A stretch of DNA of 64,000 nt from Mycteria americana (GCF_035582795.1 NW_027445625.1:1984001-2048000), one strand, 5' to 3'; counted from the stretch's first letter, positions 23,126 to 34,860 are shown. The notes: a model not told the origin generated them from the letters alone. Translations and numbers: made by a program.

Positions 23126-23510
23126 ACTTTGCACCTCTGAATGGCAGAGGCCAGCTGGAGGAGCGGTGCTAGAGGAGGCTTGGAAGCAAAGCTGACTTTG
23201 TCCTGGAAGACGAGGCTGCGGTGTGACAATTCAATCCAGCGCTCGGCCGGTGGCTGGTCCCAGGGAAATGGCGCTGGAGCCCCGGTGCTCCTGCCGTGGC
23301 CCGGGCAGTGCTGCGGGGTGTGCAGCTGCCCCTCCTGAGCGCCCCGTGGCTGCCCACAGCACTCAGAGCAGCAAGGCCCTGCTGGGACTGGGGAGAGTGC
23401 ACGTGTCGCAGGTCCAGGGAGCCCCTGGCACTTGGGCTGGCACCTTTTGGGCCAGGGAGCCGTCCGAGGACCCAGGCAGCACAGCCTGTAGCAAAGGGAG
23501 AGAGCCGCCT
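23126..23510. other. No gene recognised
   Basis: GC-rich sequence between the promoter-like stretch and the LTR at 23511. Open frames exist on both strands, as expected of GC-rich DNA, but none resembles a known family. Confidence 0.35.
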
Positions 23511-24073
23511 TGTCGCGGTTTAACCCCAGCCAGCAACTACGCACCACACAGTCGCTCGCTCCCTCTCCCCTAGTGGGATGGGGGAGAGAATCAGAAGAGT
23601 AAAAGTGAGAAAACTCGTGGGTTGAGCTAAAGACAGCTTAATAAGTAAAGCAAAAGCCATGCATGCAAGCAAAGCAAAGCAAGGAATTCATGCACTACTT
23701 CCCATGGGCAGGCAGGTGTTCAGCCATCTCCAGGAAAGCAGGCTCCATCACGCGTAATGGTTACTTGGGAAGACAAACGGCATCACCTCAAACGTCCCCC
23801 CCTTCCTTCTTCTTCCCCAGCTTTATATACTGAGCATGACGTCATATGGTCTGGAATAGCCCTTTGGTCAGTTTGGATCAGCTGTCTTGGCTGTGTCCCC
23901 CCCAACTTCTTGTGCACCTGGCAGAGCATGGGAAGCTGAAAAGTCCTTGACCAGAGCAGCAACAACTACAACATCAGTGTGTTATCAACGCTGTTTTCAG
24001 CACAAATCCAAAACATAGCCCCATACCAGCCACTATCAAGAAAATTAACTCTATCCCAGCCAAAACCAGCACA
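23511..24073 (-). mobile_element. Solo LTR of an ERV (fossil) with 5-base target duplication
   Basis: Full-length LTR (about 563 bases), minus orientation, TG...CA ends, flanked by CGCCT at 23506-23510 and 24074-24078. Same family as 18011-18578. No internal region, so the provirus was reduced to a single LTR by recombination. Confidence 0.9.
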
Positions 24074-24765
24074 CGCCTGCAGTTGTCTGCCTGCAGAGTG
24101 GCCGCCTTTCACCAGGGAACGCAACTGAGGGATAAGGAGCACTAGTTCGGAGTCAGCCTGTGGCTGTATCCTGGGGGGCAGATAAGATGCCTTGGAAATG
24201 AACCTGTAAGAGACAAGGTGCTTTGCTACACGAGTCTCACGGACACAGTCCTGTCCCTGGGAAGAGTGGAAAAGAAACCCTCAGCAACCCAAATGTTCAC
24301 ACAATGCCTGCAGCTATTGGGTAGAGAAGGGACAGACCTTGCCTCTCTGATGGCATCTGATGGCTGATGCCTCCGACTGAAGGCATCAGTCAGCGGACCA
24401 CAGGCACCAAATCTCCTTCTCTGCGATGCCATCTGGGGTGTCTGTCATGCACCCACCCTGAATGGCAACTGCTTTCCCGTATGTCCTGTGCTGTTCCCGA
24501 CAGCCCTGGCACCTCATGTGGCTCTATGGCCCTGGATTTGAACATTAAATTGAACATCTGCCCTGAATTCTGTCATGCAGCCTGGGGATGAACATGAACC
24601 ACCTGCCAAGGTAGTCAGTGGAGATCTAGTAAATGCAGGTGATGGAGGGAGACTGGGCTCTCCCTGTGGCACATGACTCCATACTGTCAGATGAATAACG
24701 CTATAGGCCGCCCTGAACGGAATGAGTAGGGACATGTTCCGTTGCCCTTAATTTGGGCAACAGCT

Positions 24766-24825
24766 GTCATTGGCATTGTCATTGTCATTGTCATTGTCAT
24801 TGTCATTGTCATTGTCATTGTCATT
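24766..24825 (+). repeat. GTCATT hexanucleotide microsatellite
   Basis: Ten 6-base units: GTCATT, GGCATT, then eight perfect GTCATT from 24778 to 24825. The matching place in the other OR unit (near 40308-40320) has a single GTCATT. Confidence 0.95.
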
Positions 24826-25424
24826 CAGAGGATGCCCCAGGGTGTTGCGCTGTCTCTATGAACTGCTCCATTTGAGTTTGCAGGTACCTGCAGATACCTT
24901 CAACCACCTCACATGGTTCAGAGCCCTCACATGTCACCAGGTGTTTGGCTCTGAACAGCTCACTCCTGCCTTCCATCTCAATTAAGTAGCATGGGAGCTG
25001 AGACAAGGAGCTCCCATGCAGGTGGCTATTCTGTGCACATCTGAACTGAGGCAAGAGGAATCCCACCTCCTGTGGGTTTGTGGCAGGCATGAGAGGGAGT
25101 TGAGTCACCTTCCAGCCCAAATAGAAACCCAGGGTAAGATGCCTCGACTGACCCAGCGGCATCCTTTCCCTCAGCAGTGGGGGTAAAGAAGATTCCTCCC
25201 TGTCAGTGTCAGGGTGTCCTCCCTAATGATGGACAAGAAAAGGTGATTATAGGAGCTACCTCTGTCCCTGAGAGGTGAAATGACCCTGCTAGAAATCAGT
25301 GTCTCTCGCCAGCTGAGGGAGGGAACATCAGTGGTTCCTTCAGCCTGTTTCACAGCAGGTTCCCCTGCAGCCCCAGGGACACCTGGAGGGAGCCCAGAGG
25401 GAGCAGAGAAAGAGATGCCTTGGG

Positions 25425-25665
25425 CTGGTCCTCTGCTGCTGGGCTGGGCTGGGCTCCTGGCATGGAGGGAGCTCATGGCAAGCGGGCAGCGCTGCAGAGA
25501 GCGAGCTCTGCCCAGGAGCAGCTCCTCTGCAAAGAGCAGCGGGGCTGGGGGCACTGCCTGCAGGTGCCGAGGGGAGAGGAGCGAGGCAGAGAGGTTAAAG
25601 ACAGTCAGGAGTGGGAGGACAGAGGACATCTCACTGGTGGAGAAATCTTCACAGCCCTTGACATG
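25425..25665 (+). promoter_or_regulatory. Putative noncoding first exon and promoter-proximal region
   Basis: Matches the minus-strand blocks ending at 15566 and 62196. Donor GT at 25666-25667 in ATG|GTAAGTG. The acceptor at 27298 gives an intron of 1633 bases to the OR at 27322. The exon part is purine-rich and has no long open frame leading into the OR. Confidence 0.55.
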
Positions 25666-27273
25666 GTAAGTGTCTGGGTGCAGGGCAACGGAGCTGCAGT
25701 TCCTGGAAAGATCTCCTAAAGCTGGCACATCCCACAAACTGTGAGATCTTTCAAGAGGACTCTCACCGTTTCTCCAGTGTAGAGGAGAAGGAGGTGTTGC
25801 AGAGCAGGGTTTCCCTGCTGCACTGTCAGAGGGGCAGGGCATGATGGCTGCCTTCTCCCAGGGACGGCTGCAGGGGTGTGCAGCCGTGTGTGCAGGCAGG
25901 GGTGCCCAGGGCTGTCCTTCAGAGCAGGGTCCCTGTGCCCCAGGGGGCTGTGTGCCAGGGCAGGGGCTCTGCCACCTGCCAGGGTCAGTGCTCAGCCTGC
26001 TTGGGGAGCTCCCCACAGCGCTGTGGCGAGAAGCTGTGGGTGGAAAAAAGAACCTTTGGCAGGGCAGGGTCCTTCTGCTGTCGAGAGAGTGCTGCACGGG
26101 TCAGGGCTGCTCACAGCTCCAGATCTCCACAGGATATTGGCAGAAGCAGCTTTTATAGAAGCCCATCAAGGCAGGGCCGTCTGTAGGGGAAGGAGCCTGT
26201 GCTTTCAGTCTCCTACTCTTGTTTGTCTGGGTGGGGAATTGGACATGAAAAGTCCTCTCTTGGTTGTGGAGGAGACACTTCAACTCCAAATCTTTTTTCC
26301 CTTAGAGGCGAATACATTTGAGTGTATAAAAATGAAGACCCCCATGGCTTGCAGACAGCCCCAGCATCACCTTTCCAGGCTCCTCAGGGTTGAGCTGATG
26401 ATCCCATCATAGCCTGCACACCCAGAGATGCCCCTGGGCAGTGCCCTGCTGCTGGGAGGTGTCTGCAGGGCAGAGGTGATCACTCCTCAGGTGGGACGGG
26501 GTCTGTGAGCAGTGGCAGGGAGGAGGCGTGGGGACGGGGAAACAGCTCCTGGCAGGGACAGCTCCAGGCAGCAGAGACATGGGCAGGGGCTGAGGCAGAA
26601 CTGCGACCAGAAGTGCTGTGTGAAGGGAATTGGGGCGCCTCCCTGCCATCCTTTGCAGTGCAGATGCTTCTGCAGAGCAGCCCCTGGTCTCCTCTTCCAC
26701 CCAGTAGAGCTTCTGCCCTCCAGGCTGTAGGGACTTTGGTTGAGTCACATCCTTAGCAGCTAAATCCTAAGAAGGAGAAACTCACAAGTTCTGTGACTTC
26801 TGTTTGTCTGTCCCTGTCCTCCCTCAGCAGGAGCATTGGGGCATTTCTCTGTCTTTCCCTCCTGTCCATGCTGCCTTTGTTCCTGTGGGTCTGTGGACAG
26901 TGCAGTGTGTGGGGCTGAGGTGGGAGCTGGCTCTGCTCAGGTCACAACAGTTTTAGCACATCCAGGAGTTTCCCTGGGGTTGCCCTGCTGGAAGATGCTG
27001 AGCAGCTCCTCTTCATTTTGGTGGATAACATCTGAGGGAAACAGTGAATTTCAGGAGCTGTCACCCCCTTTCCCAGGTGCCTGCAGCTATACAGCAGGGA
27101 TGACTGCTTGGGAGCACGTGGGCAGAGCCCTGCTCCTAATGGCACATTTGGCCAGCGCAAAACAGAATGACAGCCAGGGAGATGTATGAAGGTCCTGAAA
27201 GGATCGGGAGAGTCAATCTGTGTTTGGTGGGGGAGGGAATGGAAAGCTAGTTTGTCAGAGCAGTCCTAACTTG

Positions 27274-27298
27274 TGAATGTGATTTCCTCCTTTGGCAG
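27274..27298 (+). other. Splice acceptor before OR at 27322
   Basis: TTTCCTCCTTTGGCAG ends at 27298, 23 bases before the ATG, in the same arrangement as for the other ORs. Confidence 0.68.
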
Positions 27299-27321
27299 TA
27301 CCTCATGAACACAGGGATGAG

Positions 27322-28257
27322 ATGTCCAACAGCAGCTCCATCACCAAGTTTCTTCTCCTGGCATTTGCAGACACGTGGGAGTTGCAGCTCTTGCACTTCT
27401 GGCTCTTCCTGGGCATCTACCTGGCTGCCCTCCTGGGCAATGGCCTCATCATCACAGCCATAGCCTGCGACCACCGCCTCCACACCCCCATGTACTTCTT
27501 CCTGCTCAACCTCTCCCTCCTCGACCTGGGCTCCATCTCCACCACTCTCCCCAAAGCCATGGCCAATTGCCTGTGGGACACCAGGGCCATCTCCTACCAA
27601 GGGTGTGTGGTCCAACTCTTTTTCTTTTCCTTTTTGATGTCAGCTGAGTATTTTCTTCTCACTGTCATGGCCTATGACCGCTACATGGCCATCTGCAAAC
27701 CCCTGCACTATGGGACCCTCCTGGGCAGCAGAGCTTGTGTCCACATGGCAGCAGCTGTCTGGGGCTCTGGTGTCCTTTATTCTGTGCTGCACACTGCAAA
27801 TACATTTTCAGTCCCTCTTTGCAAGGGCAGGGATCTGGACCAGTTCTTCTGTGCAGTTCCCCATATCCTCAAGCTCTCCTGCTCAGACTCCTATATCAGG
27901 GAAGCCGGGCTTCTTGTGGTTAGTGCCCGTTTAGTCTTTGGGTGTTTTGTTTTCATTGTGCTGTCCTATGTGCAGATCTTCAGGGCTGTGCTGAGGATCC
28001 CCTCTGAGAAGGGACGGCACAAAGCCTTTTCCACGTGCCTCCCTCACCTGGCTGTGGTCTCCCTGTATGTCAGCACTGGCATCTTTGCCTACCTGAAGCC
28101 CTCCTCCATCTCCTCCCCACTTCTAAATCTGGTGGTGTCATTTCTGTACTCGGTGGTGCCTCCAGCAGTGAACCCCCTCATCTACAGCATGAGGAACCAG
28201 GAGCTCAAGGATGCCCTATGGAAACTGGCCCAAGGGGTGATGTTTCAACAACAATAA
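27322..28257 (+). CDS. Olfactory receptor, OR14-like (gamma-c type)
   Basis: 311-residue seven-transmembrane odorant receptor. Visible marks: sequon N3-S-S, GN of TM1 at 39-40, PMYFF at 56-60, C95 and C177, MAYDRY at 116-121, KAFSTC at 234-239 and NPLIY at 284-288. The start at 27322 follows the acceptor and the family N-terminus (MSNSSS). It differs most from the others in TM3 (SYQGCVVQLFFFSF) and around TM4-EL2 (GSGVLYSVLHT; CAV after the EL2 cysteine), so it is a separate receptor rather than a recent copy. It has its own upstream block with donor at 25666. Intact. Confidence 0.93.
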   Translation: MSNSSSITKFLLLAFADTWELQLLHFWLFLGIYLAALLGNGLIITAIACDHRLHTPMYFFLLNLSLLDLGSISTTLPKAMANCLWDTRAISYQGCVVQLFFFSFLMSAEYFLLTVMAYDRYMAICKPLHYGTLLGSRACVHMAAAVWGSGVLYSVLHTANTFSVPLCKGRDLDQFFCAVPHILKLSCSDSYIREAGLLVVSARLVFGCFVFIVLSYVQIFRAVLRIPSEKGRHKAFSTCLPHLAVVSLYVSTGIFAYLKPSSISSPLLNLVVSFLYSVVPPAVNPLIYSMRNQELKDALWKLAQGVMFQQQ

Positions 28258-29870
28258 CTTGCTTCTCTTTCTCTGCACATTTCCCAGAGTGTCTTAGGCC
28301 ACGAGTCTGCTTTTTCTCCCTTGTGATCATCCTACTTAAAGATAATTTGCTGGGCTTATCCTCTCTGTCTTGAGGTTTGATCTCGTTGAGTCTAACCCTG
28401 GCACAACGCCATGTCAGATGTGGCCTGTCCAAATGCAATAAAAAGGCATCTTCAATAAAAAGGCATCTCCCATGTGCAGTGCTTGAAGGCCGGGCACTTC
28501 CTCCAAAGGTGCTGCCAACAAAATGTCCAAGGAATTGGTGTCTTAAGGAGGTTTTTTTCCTTGTGTTCTCCCTGTGATTGGGGTTAAGCTCATGGTACAA
28601 TTGGGTTCCCTTGGTCTGAAAGTTCTGGTTTTACAAGCTCTCTTGTTGATGTCCAGTGGCAGTGGAGATGGTGCATGGGCTCCCAATTACCTCCTCAGGC
28701 TGCTTCACATATGACAGGACTGATGGCATATAGTAGTCTGTCTCAAAAATGAATTTGGAGGGTTCAGGAGAGGATGGGGACTCGCAATGTGCCCAGGGCT
28801 GGGAGTGACTGAAGACTCAGAAGCTGAAACACCCTCAAAGGTGAAGTTCCCCAAAAGTAACCACTGAATTGATGTATCCGAAAAGAAGGACTCTGCAGTT
28901 CCGTGGGAGTCAGTGGGGACCCAGCATGCACAGGGGAGGGAGACTGGAGAGATGCGGGAGCTTCATGAGGAGGCCCAGGGCTCTCGTGCTGTCCTGGGTA
29001 GTGGGGCTGGTGGGGGTAGAGAAGAGGTCAAATGCAGTTGGCGTTGAGGATCAGCTACAATATGGCTGCAGGACAGCCTGGGAGTGACTGGCCTCTGTTT
29101 GCTTGTGTCATTATTGCAAGCAGCATCCCTGGGGCTGATGGGCAGGATGAGACCCTTCTCTGCCTCCCAGGAGATGCTGTGCCCTTCAGAGGGGCTGGGG
29201 CTGTGGTTGAATGGCCAGAGCTCTGCAGCACCCTGTGGTAGCACTTGCCGTGCGGCCAGCCTACACGGAGCTGCCCCAGTGGGCTGGACTGGGCTGGGCT
29301 GGGCTGTTGTAGAGGGCAGGGGAGGTGGGGGGAGCTGGGGAGAGGCTGGGCTGGGCTGGGCTCAAAGGAGCCCAGGAGAGGAAAAAAAGGCCAATGTAGA
29401 GCTAAGGTGTGAGAGTGTGCAGGGTGGGGGCACCCAGCAGGGTGCTCACAGAGCAGAGTCAGGTGTCATGGTGAAGGAAGCAAGGCACCAAAGGTGCCAA
29501 AGAGGGGGGCCCAATCTGTGCCATGTTCCCTGGACACCCCAGGGAAGCTGGCCCAGGGAAATCGTCCCAAATGAGTCCCATACACTGGCCATTTCCATGT
29601 CTGGCTGCACACCCCAGCCCTGAGGAGTGACCTTTGCTGCATGGTCACCTCTGTCCTCCTCCTGGGCTCAGTGATACCCAACTGCACCACCAGTATTAAT
29701 AAAAAGGGAACCAGTTTGCTACTGACATTTATTACACACAAGTCCCATAACTCTTGCCACTGCTGGTCTCTCAGCCAAGCCCTTTCTCAGACAGCTCCAG
29801 CTACATCAGGTGCTTATGGCTTTTCTCAACAAATATTGAAAAAGTCCATTGATTGAGATTGCACCAACTG
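28258..29870 (+). repeat. OR 3' flank shared by three OR units
   Basis: Corresponds to 1445-3000 and 44333-45905. It contains the doubled poly(A) signal and a strongly G-rich stretch at 29280-29370 (repeated GGGCTG and GGGGAG runs). No coding gene seen. Confidence 0.72.
28437..28459 (+). terminator. Doubled poly(A) signal
   Basis: AATAAA at 28437-28442 and 28454-28459, made by a 17-base tandem duplication (AATAAAAAGGCATCTTC type unit). The paralogous ORs have a single AATAAA here. The first copy lies 180 bases past the stop. Confidence 0.7.
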
Positions 29871-29879
29871 GCATGGGTC

Positions 29880-30060
29880 CTTGCTCCAGTGTTTATTCTG
29901 AGGAATTTCTCAAAAACGCATCCTTCTCATCATCTCCTTGTCCATAATGTGCTCCAGGTCTCCACTGTCCTTCTGGCCTCTGCAGGACTTGCTCCAGTCT
30001 CTCAGGGTCTTTCTTGTGCTGGGGAGCTCCAAAGTGGATGAAGCAGTCCAGATGACGTCC
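29880..30060 (-). mobile_element. Old CR1 fragment, antisense
   Basis: 'ccataatgtgctccaggt' through 'ctttcttgtgctgggg' is the complement of the CR1 RT C-terminal region. Matched at 45910-46110. Confidence 0.5.
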
Positions 30061-30079
30061 TGTGATGGATTAACCGTGG

Positions 30080-30540
30080 CCAGCAGCCAGCCAGACACCC
30101 GGCTGTCAGACAACCCCAACAGGAAAAAGGGAGAAAATAAATCAGAAAAGCTCATGGGTCAAGATAAAGTAAAAGAGATGAGTTACCAATTACTGTCACT
30201 GGCAAAGACGTGTTGACTTGCCGAGGATCAATTTAATTTCTTGCCAATTCAAAAAGGCTTGCATTGTGAGAAACAATGACAAAAACATTAAAGACCATTC
30301 TCCTCACACTTTCTCCCCCCCAAAATTACTCTATTGCTGAAATTACTCTATTGGTCCCAATTCATCTAACGACCCCAGCCCCAAGAGGAGCAGGGGGGAT
30401 GGCGAAGAGGGGGTTAACAGTCACTAAAGAACAGCTCTGCCACTCTTTCCTCCTCACACTTCTCCCCTGCTCCAGCTTGGGTACTCCCCATGGGATCCCA
30501 CCATATTTGCAGTACAAGGCGATGTGTTGTTCATTTCTTT
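30080..30540. mobile_element. LTR-like ERV fragment (fossil)
   Basis: Shared with 46130-46580. The 'gatcaatttaattt' and 'cacttctcccctgctcca' stretches recall avian ERV LTR/leader sequence. Family and orientation uncertain; partial. Confidence 0.4.
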
Positions 30541-30565
30541 CTGTCTTACTTTTCTCCTTTACACT

Positions 30566-31199
30566 CACAGAATAACAGAACGGTTGAGACTGGAGGGGGC
30601 CTCTGGAGATCATCTGCTTCAACCCCCAGCTGAGGCAGGGTCAGCTAGAGCAGCTTGCTCAGGACGTTGTCTAGGTGGGTTTGCAATGTCTCCAGGGATG
30701 GACACTCCACAACCTCTCTGGGCAACCTGTTCCAGTGCTTCACAGTCAAAAAGTCTTTTCTTGGGTTCAGATGGAATTGTATATGCATCAATAAGATGCC
30801 TCCAAGCCTTCTTTTTTTTGCAGACTGAAGAGTCCCACATCTCTCAGCCTTTCCTCCTGTGAAAGGTGCTGCAGTCCCTTAAGCCAGCTTTGTGGCCCTT
30901 TGCTGGACTTGCTTTAGTAGATCAACCACTTTGCTGCACTGGGAAGCCCAGCCCTGGCCACAGCACTCCAGATGTGGCCTCGCCAGTGCTGGCAGGAGGT
31001 GAAGGATTACCTCCCTCCATCTGCCAGCAATAGTTGCACATGGAGTCATGCACTTCATTCTTAAGAGAGAAGCAAAAATATACTTTCTTGATATAAAACA
31101 GTGAGTTAACAAGGTTCAATGGTAAAGGTGACAGTGGTTTCACAACATTCGATGGCAAGGTACACTTGAGTATTTACTGCATAGAAGACAGGACAAAAC
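30566..31199 (-). mobile_element. CR1 LINE 3' end, antisense
   Basis: Clear complement of a CR1 3' UTR and ORF2 end ('ctctgggcaacctgttccagtgct', 'ctcagcctttcctcctgtgaaagg'). Degraded. Matched at 46603-47193. The LTR at 31200 abuts its right end. Confidence 0.8.
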
Positions 31200-31766
31200 T
31201 GTCAGGGAGACCCTCCCATTGAGTCATGAGGTTCAGAAATGACCCCCTTTATTTCTAAACTCCTCCTCAGAGAGGATCTAGGTACGGCTGGATCCAGTCG
31301 TAGTCCCAGACTTGGTCAATGGTTTCTGTCTAAAGGATTAGATGTGCACAGTCAGTACTTTATATCACTTAGCTAAGATTGCAAAGTTTAGCATGCTATT
31401 AGTCACTTCCCGAGGATCTGTTGCAGCAAGGAATCTCTCAACCTCCTGAGGAGTAACCTTGAGAGGCGTCCCTGCTCAAGGGGAGATCTGGGCATGGAGC
31501 CTGCTGTTGTGCAGGAGAGCTCCAAGGGCTCTTGGGCTGCTCCATATTTATGGGGCTAAGATGATTGACTCATAGTCGTATTTGCCTACCGACCTTGGCT
31601 ATAGCCCTTGGCTATTGTGTTATCTGTCTCCCGAGTCCACTTTGAGCCAGATGCAGCCATCACGACCAGAGGCATCCGTTGCGACTGCCACTGGTGCTTA
31701 TCGGTTGAGCAGGGTTACGGGAGACAAAGGGCAGGCTGGGGGGCGGGGGGGTGCACACTTTCACAG
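31200..31766 (-). mobile_element. Solo LTR related to the ERV at 19029 (fossil)
   Basis: Begins TGTCAGG and shares the next 150 bases or so with 19029-19200. The remainder differs, so the two LTRs are relatives with different U3 parts. The right end near 31766 is approximate. Confidence 0.55.
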
Positions 31767-32955
31767 GGTGACATGTTTTTGTGAATTCAGATTTTTCTCT
31801 TGAGGAAACTGCCCTGCATTTTTCACTTGGCTAATCAAAATGCTTTTGTCACATGTTTTCTGACCTGCTGGTCTCATCATTAAGACATCAGAGTTTAAGA
31901 AGACTTCTCAAAGGGAGTTAGCGAGAGCTGGAGAGACACAGTCAGCATCCTCAGCCCTCTGCCTGGAAGAGGATAGTCCTTCCCCATGTCAAACTGAGGT
32001 TCTTAAACATCTTTCAGCTGAGTCTCTTCTTCATCAGAAGCAACCTGCTACTGCAGTGCTGCTTGCTTGTAGCTCCCATGCTTCAAGTGTGCCCAGCAAG
32101 AAGCCTTTATGCTCTGGAAGGTGGGAAATGCAAAGGGAAGGCTTCATTCCCCAGGCAGCAAGAGCATTGCTCTGCTCCTGCGAGGGCTTGCAGGGTACTG
32201 GGAAGCAGTTCAAATGTCCCATGGATGCATCAGTGTCAGTGGTTTCATCGGCAGATGTGTTACTTCTGATGGGATTCACCCTTCATCATGATGTAAAAAT
32301 GAATGATTCGGATCGAAGATATTCTCCTGGATCTTTGTGTGTGGACACAGCGTCAGGGGATGAGCTCTTACATGTGAGGAGAGCTGGGATTAATCTCTCT
32401 CACTAAGGCCTCAGAATCAAGTCATGCCTTGCCTTGCTTTGTTTTGATTGCCTCTCCTTGCCTAACCTCGCCTTGCTTTGTCTTCCCCTTTTTCATCCCT
32501 TCCCTCCTTTTCATCCTATTTCTTCTTCATGGTCTTACATTAAATGCAGGTCTTACAAGATCTGGAAAAAGAACATAAGCAGGGATGTTCTTAAAGGGGC
32601 TACTATTTATCCCTTTTCTTCCTTTTTTCTCGTCTATCCCCAGGGATTCTATTCAGTCAAATCACCTCTAAAAAAGGAAGTCAAGTTTCTTTTATCTACA
32701 TGACAAACCCCAGTCATTCAGGCTCAAGGATTCTGTTCTCCCCTCTCTTTACAAACCTCGCTGCGGAAAGCAACCCATGTTAGATTTCCAAAGAGTCATG
32801 CAGATGAATGGTCTGCAGGTCAAGCTCGCCTACTCCTGCAATCATGTTTATGCTGATGTTAGTAGTCTTTCTCTAGGCTTGAAGCGTGTGTGATGGTGGA
32901 CGGGCCATCAGCATCCTCTAAGAGCCTGTTGTGTGGATCGTTCTGTATAGGGAAA
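31767..32955. other. No gene recognised
   Basis: AT-richer unclassified sequence. A pyrimidine-rich run of imperfect CCTTG units lies at 32424-32530. The last 40 bases or so before 32956 match the 5' flank of the OR pseudogene at 18613. Confidence 0.4.
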
Positions 32956-33778
32956 ATGCCCCGAAGAAAAGGCACGGAGAATCACACCGTTGGATCGGGA
33001 TTCATTCTTCTGGGACTTTTTCTGACCCCTCCAGCCTGCAGGGCCTGTGCTCTCCAGTATTCCTGCTCATCTACCTCGTGGTCCTCACAGGGAACAGCCT
33101 GATTGCACTCACCACAGTGGACTCAAGCCTCCACAGCCCCATGGATTTCTTCCTGAGGAGCTTGTCCTTGCTGGAGATCTGCTATGCGTCAGTCACTCTT
33201 CCAAAAAAGCTGGTGGGTTTCCTGATGCAAGATGGCAGGATCTCCTGGTTTTGTTGGGCAGCATCAAATGCCTTCTCCTGGCTGCCCTGGCCTATGACCT
33301 ATGGCCTATGACCGCTACAAAGCCATATGTGCCCCCCTGCACTATACCCTCATCATGAGCAGGGGTCTCTGCATCAGCCTGGTGGTGGGGTCATGTGGTA
33401 CCAGGTACCCTACGTAGCAGTGCAAGTGCAAGTAGGACAGACCGACCAGGTGTTCACTTTGCCCTTCTGTGCATCCCATGACCTTCATCACTTTTTCTGT
33501 GATGTCCCCCCTCTGCTGGAACTGGCCTGTGCAGACACTTCCTGGAACCAAGTGATGCTGTACACCATCATCCTGCTATTTGCAATCCTTCCTTTCTCCT
33601 TAATAGTTCTTTCTTACATTAAAAGTATCAGGCCAGTTCTGAAAATACCTTCAGTTAAGGGCAGACACAAAGCCTTTTCCACCTGCTCTTCACACCTCGG
33701 GGTGGTGACGCTCTTCTATGGCTCAGCCACAGTCGTCTACTTAAATCGACATTCAAGGCATTCTGTAGACACCAACAA
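32956..33778 (+). pseudogene. Olfactory receptor pseudogene, OR10/OR6-like
   Basis: Sister of 18613-19005 and nearly full length: MPRRKG start, NHT sequon, TM1 (LTGNSLIALT), SLLEICYASVTLPKKL, a scrambled TM3-IC2 region with a duplicated 'cctatgacc' near 33292-33312, then in another frame EL2 with HHFFCDVPPLLELAC, TM5 SLIVLSYIKS, KGRHKAFSTCSSHL and TM6. Several frame changes separate these parts (at least three). It ends in the EL3 region (HSVDTNK) where a CR1 starts, so TM7 with NPxxY is gone. Non-functional host OR gene. Confidence 0.9.
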
Positions 33779-34860
33779 ATGGATTTGATGGGTGGACTGT
33801 TCGGTGAGGAATTGGTTGGATGGTCACATCCAGAGCATAGTGGTCAACAGCTCAATGTCCAGATGGAGACCGATGACAAGTGGTGTCCCTCAGGGGTCCG
33901 TATTGGGACCACTACTGTTTAATATCTTCATCAATGACATAGACAGTGGGATTGAGTGCACCCTCAGCAAGTTTGCACCTGATACCAAGCTGAGTGGTGT
34001 GGTTGACATGCACGTGGGGTGGGATGCCATCCAGAGGGACGTGGACAAGCTTGAGAAATGGGCTCATGTGAACCTCATGAGGGTCCTGCACCTGGGCCTG
34101 GGCAACCCCCACTCTCCGTACAGGATGGGGGATGAAGGGATTGAAAACTGCCCTTCAGAGAAGGACTTGGGGGTACCGGTGGATGAAAAGCTGGACATGA
34201 GCCAGCAATATGCTCGCGCAGCCCAGAAGGCCAACCATATCCTAGGCTGCATCAAAAGAAGCGTGGCCAGCAGGTTGAGGGAGGTGATTCTGCCCCTCTA
34301 CTCTGCTCCGGTGAGACCCGAACTGGAGTACTGCGTCCAGCTCTGGAGCCCTCAGCACAGGAAAGACATGGACCTGTTGGAGTGGGTCCGGAGGATGGCC
34401 ACAGAAATGATCAGAGGGCTTGAACACCTCTGCTATGAGGAAAGGCTGAGAGAGTTGGGGTTGTTCAGCCTGGCGGAGAAAAGGCTGCGGGGAGACCTCC
34501 TTGCAGCATTTCAGCACTCAAATGGGGGCTTATAAGAAAGATTGGGACAGACTTTTTAGCAGGGCCTGTGGCGATAGGACAAGGCGTAATGGTTTTCAGC
34601 TAAAGAGGGCAGATTCAGACTGGATATAAGGAAGATATTTTTTTACCATGAGGGTGGTGAAACAATGAACCAGGTTGCCCAGAGAGGTGGCAGATGCCCC
34701 ATCCCTGGAAACACTCAAGCTCAGGCTGGACGGGGCTCTGAGCAACCTGATCTACCTGAAGGTGTCCCTGCTCACTGCAGGAGGGGTTGGACTAGAGGAC
34801 CTTAAAAGGTCCCTTCCAACCCAAACCATTCTAGGAGTCTAAGATTCCATGATTCGATGA
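33779..34860 (+). mobile_element. CR1 LINE, 5'-truncated, older subfamily
   Basis: RT 3' half: [19 protein letters not shown], then FAPDTKL where active copies have FADDTKL, so a catalytic Asp is replaced by Pro. It continues through the 3' UTR to the 'attccatgattcgatga' end. A stretch is missing after HVNLMR compared with other CR1 copies. A different subfamily from the copy at 3656. It replaces the end of the OR pseudogene. Confidence 0.93.

Larger units (their letters stand above)
24240..31065 (+). repeat. OR unit repeat, first copy
   Basis: Matches 39850-47080: upstream region, putative first exon, OR, 3' flank, CR1 and LTR-like debris in the same order. Divergence is greater than between the left and right segmental copies, so this is an older duplication. 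Confidence 0.75.

Noticed and set aside
23104-23547. 147-codon open frame on the minus strand in GC-rich DNA
   Set aside because: Long open frames are expected by chance in such GC-rich sequence, and it runs into the LTR at 23511.
25171-26097. 308-codon open frame on the minus strand
   Set aside because: It lies opposite the putative noncoding OR first exon, is Ser/Pro-rich and matches no family. The corresponding open frame is not kept at 40500-41150.
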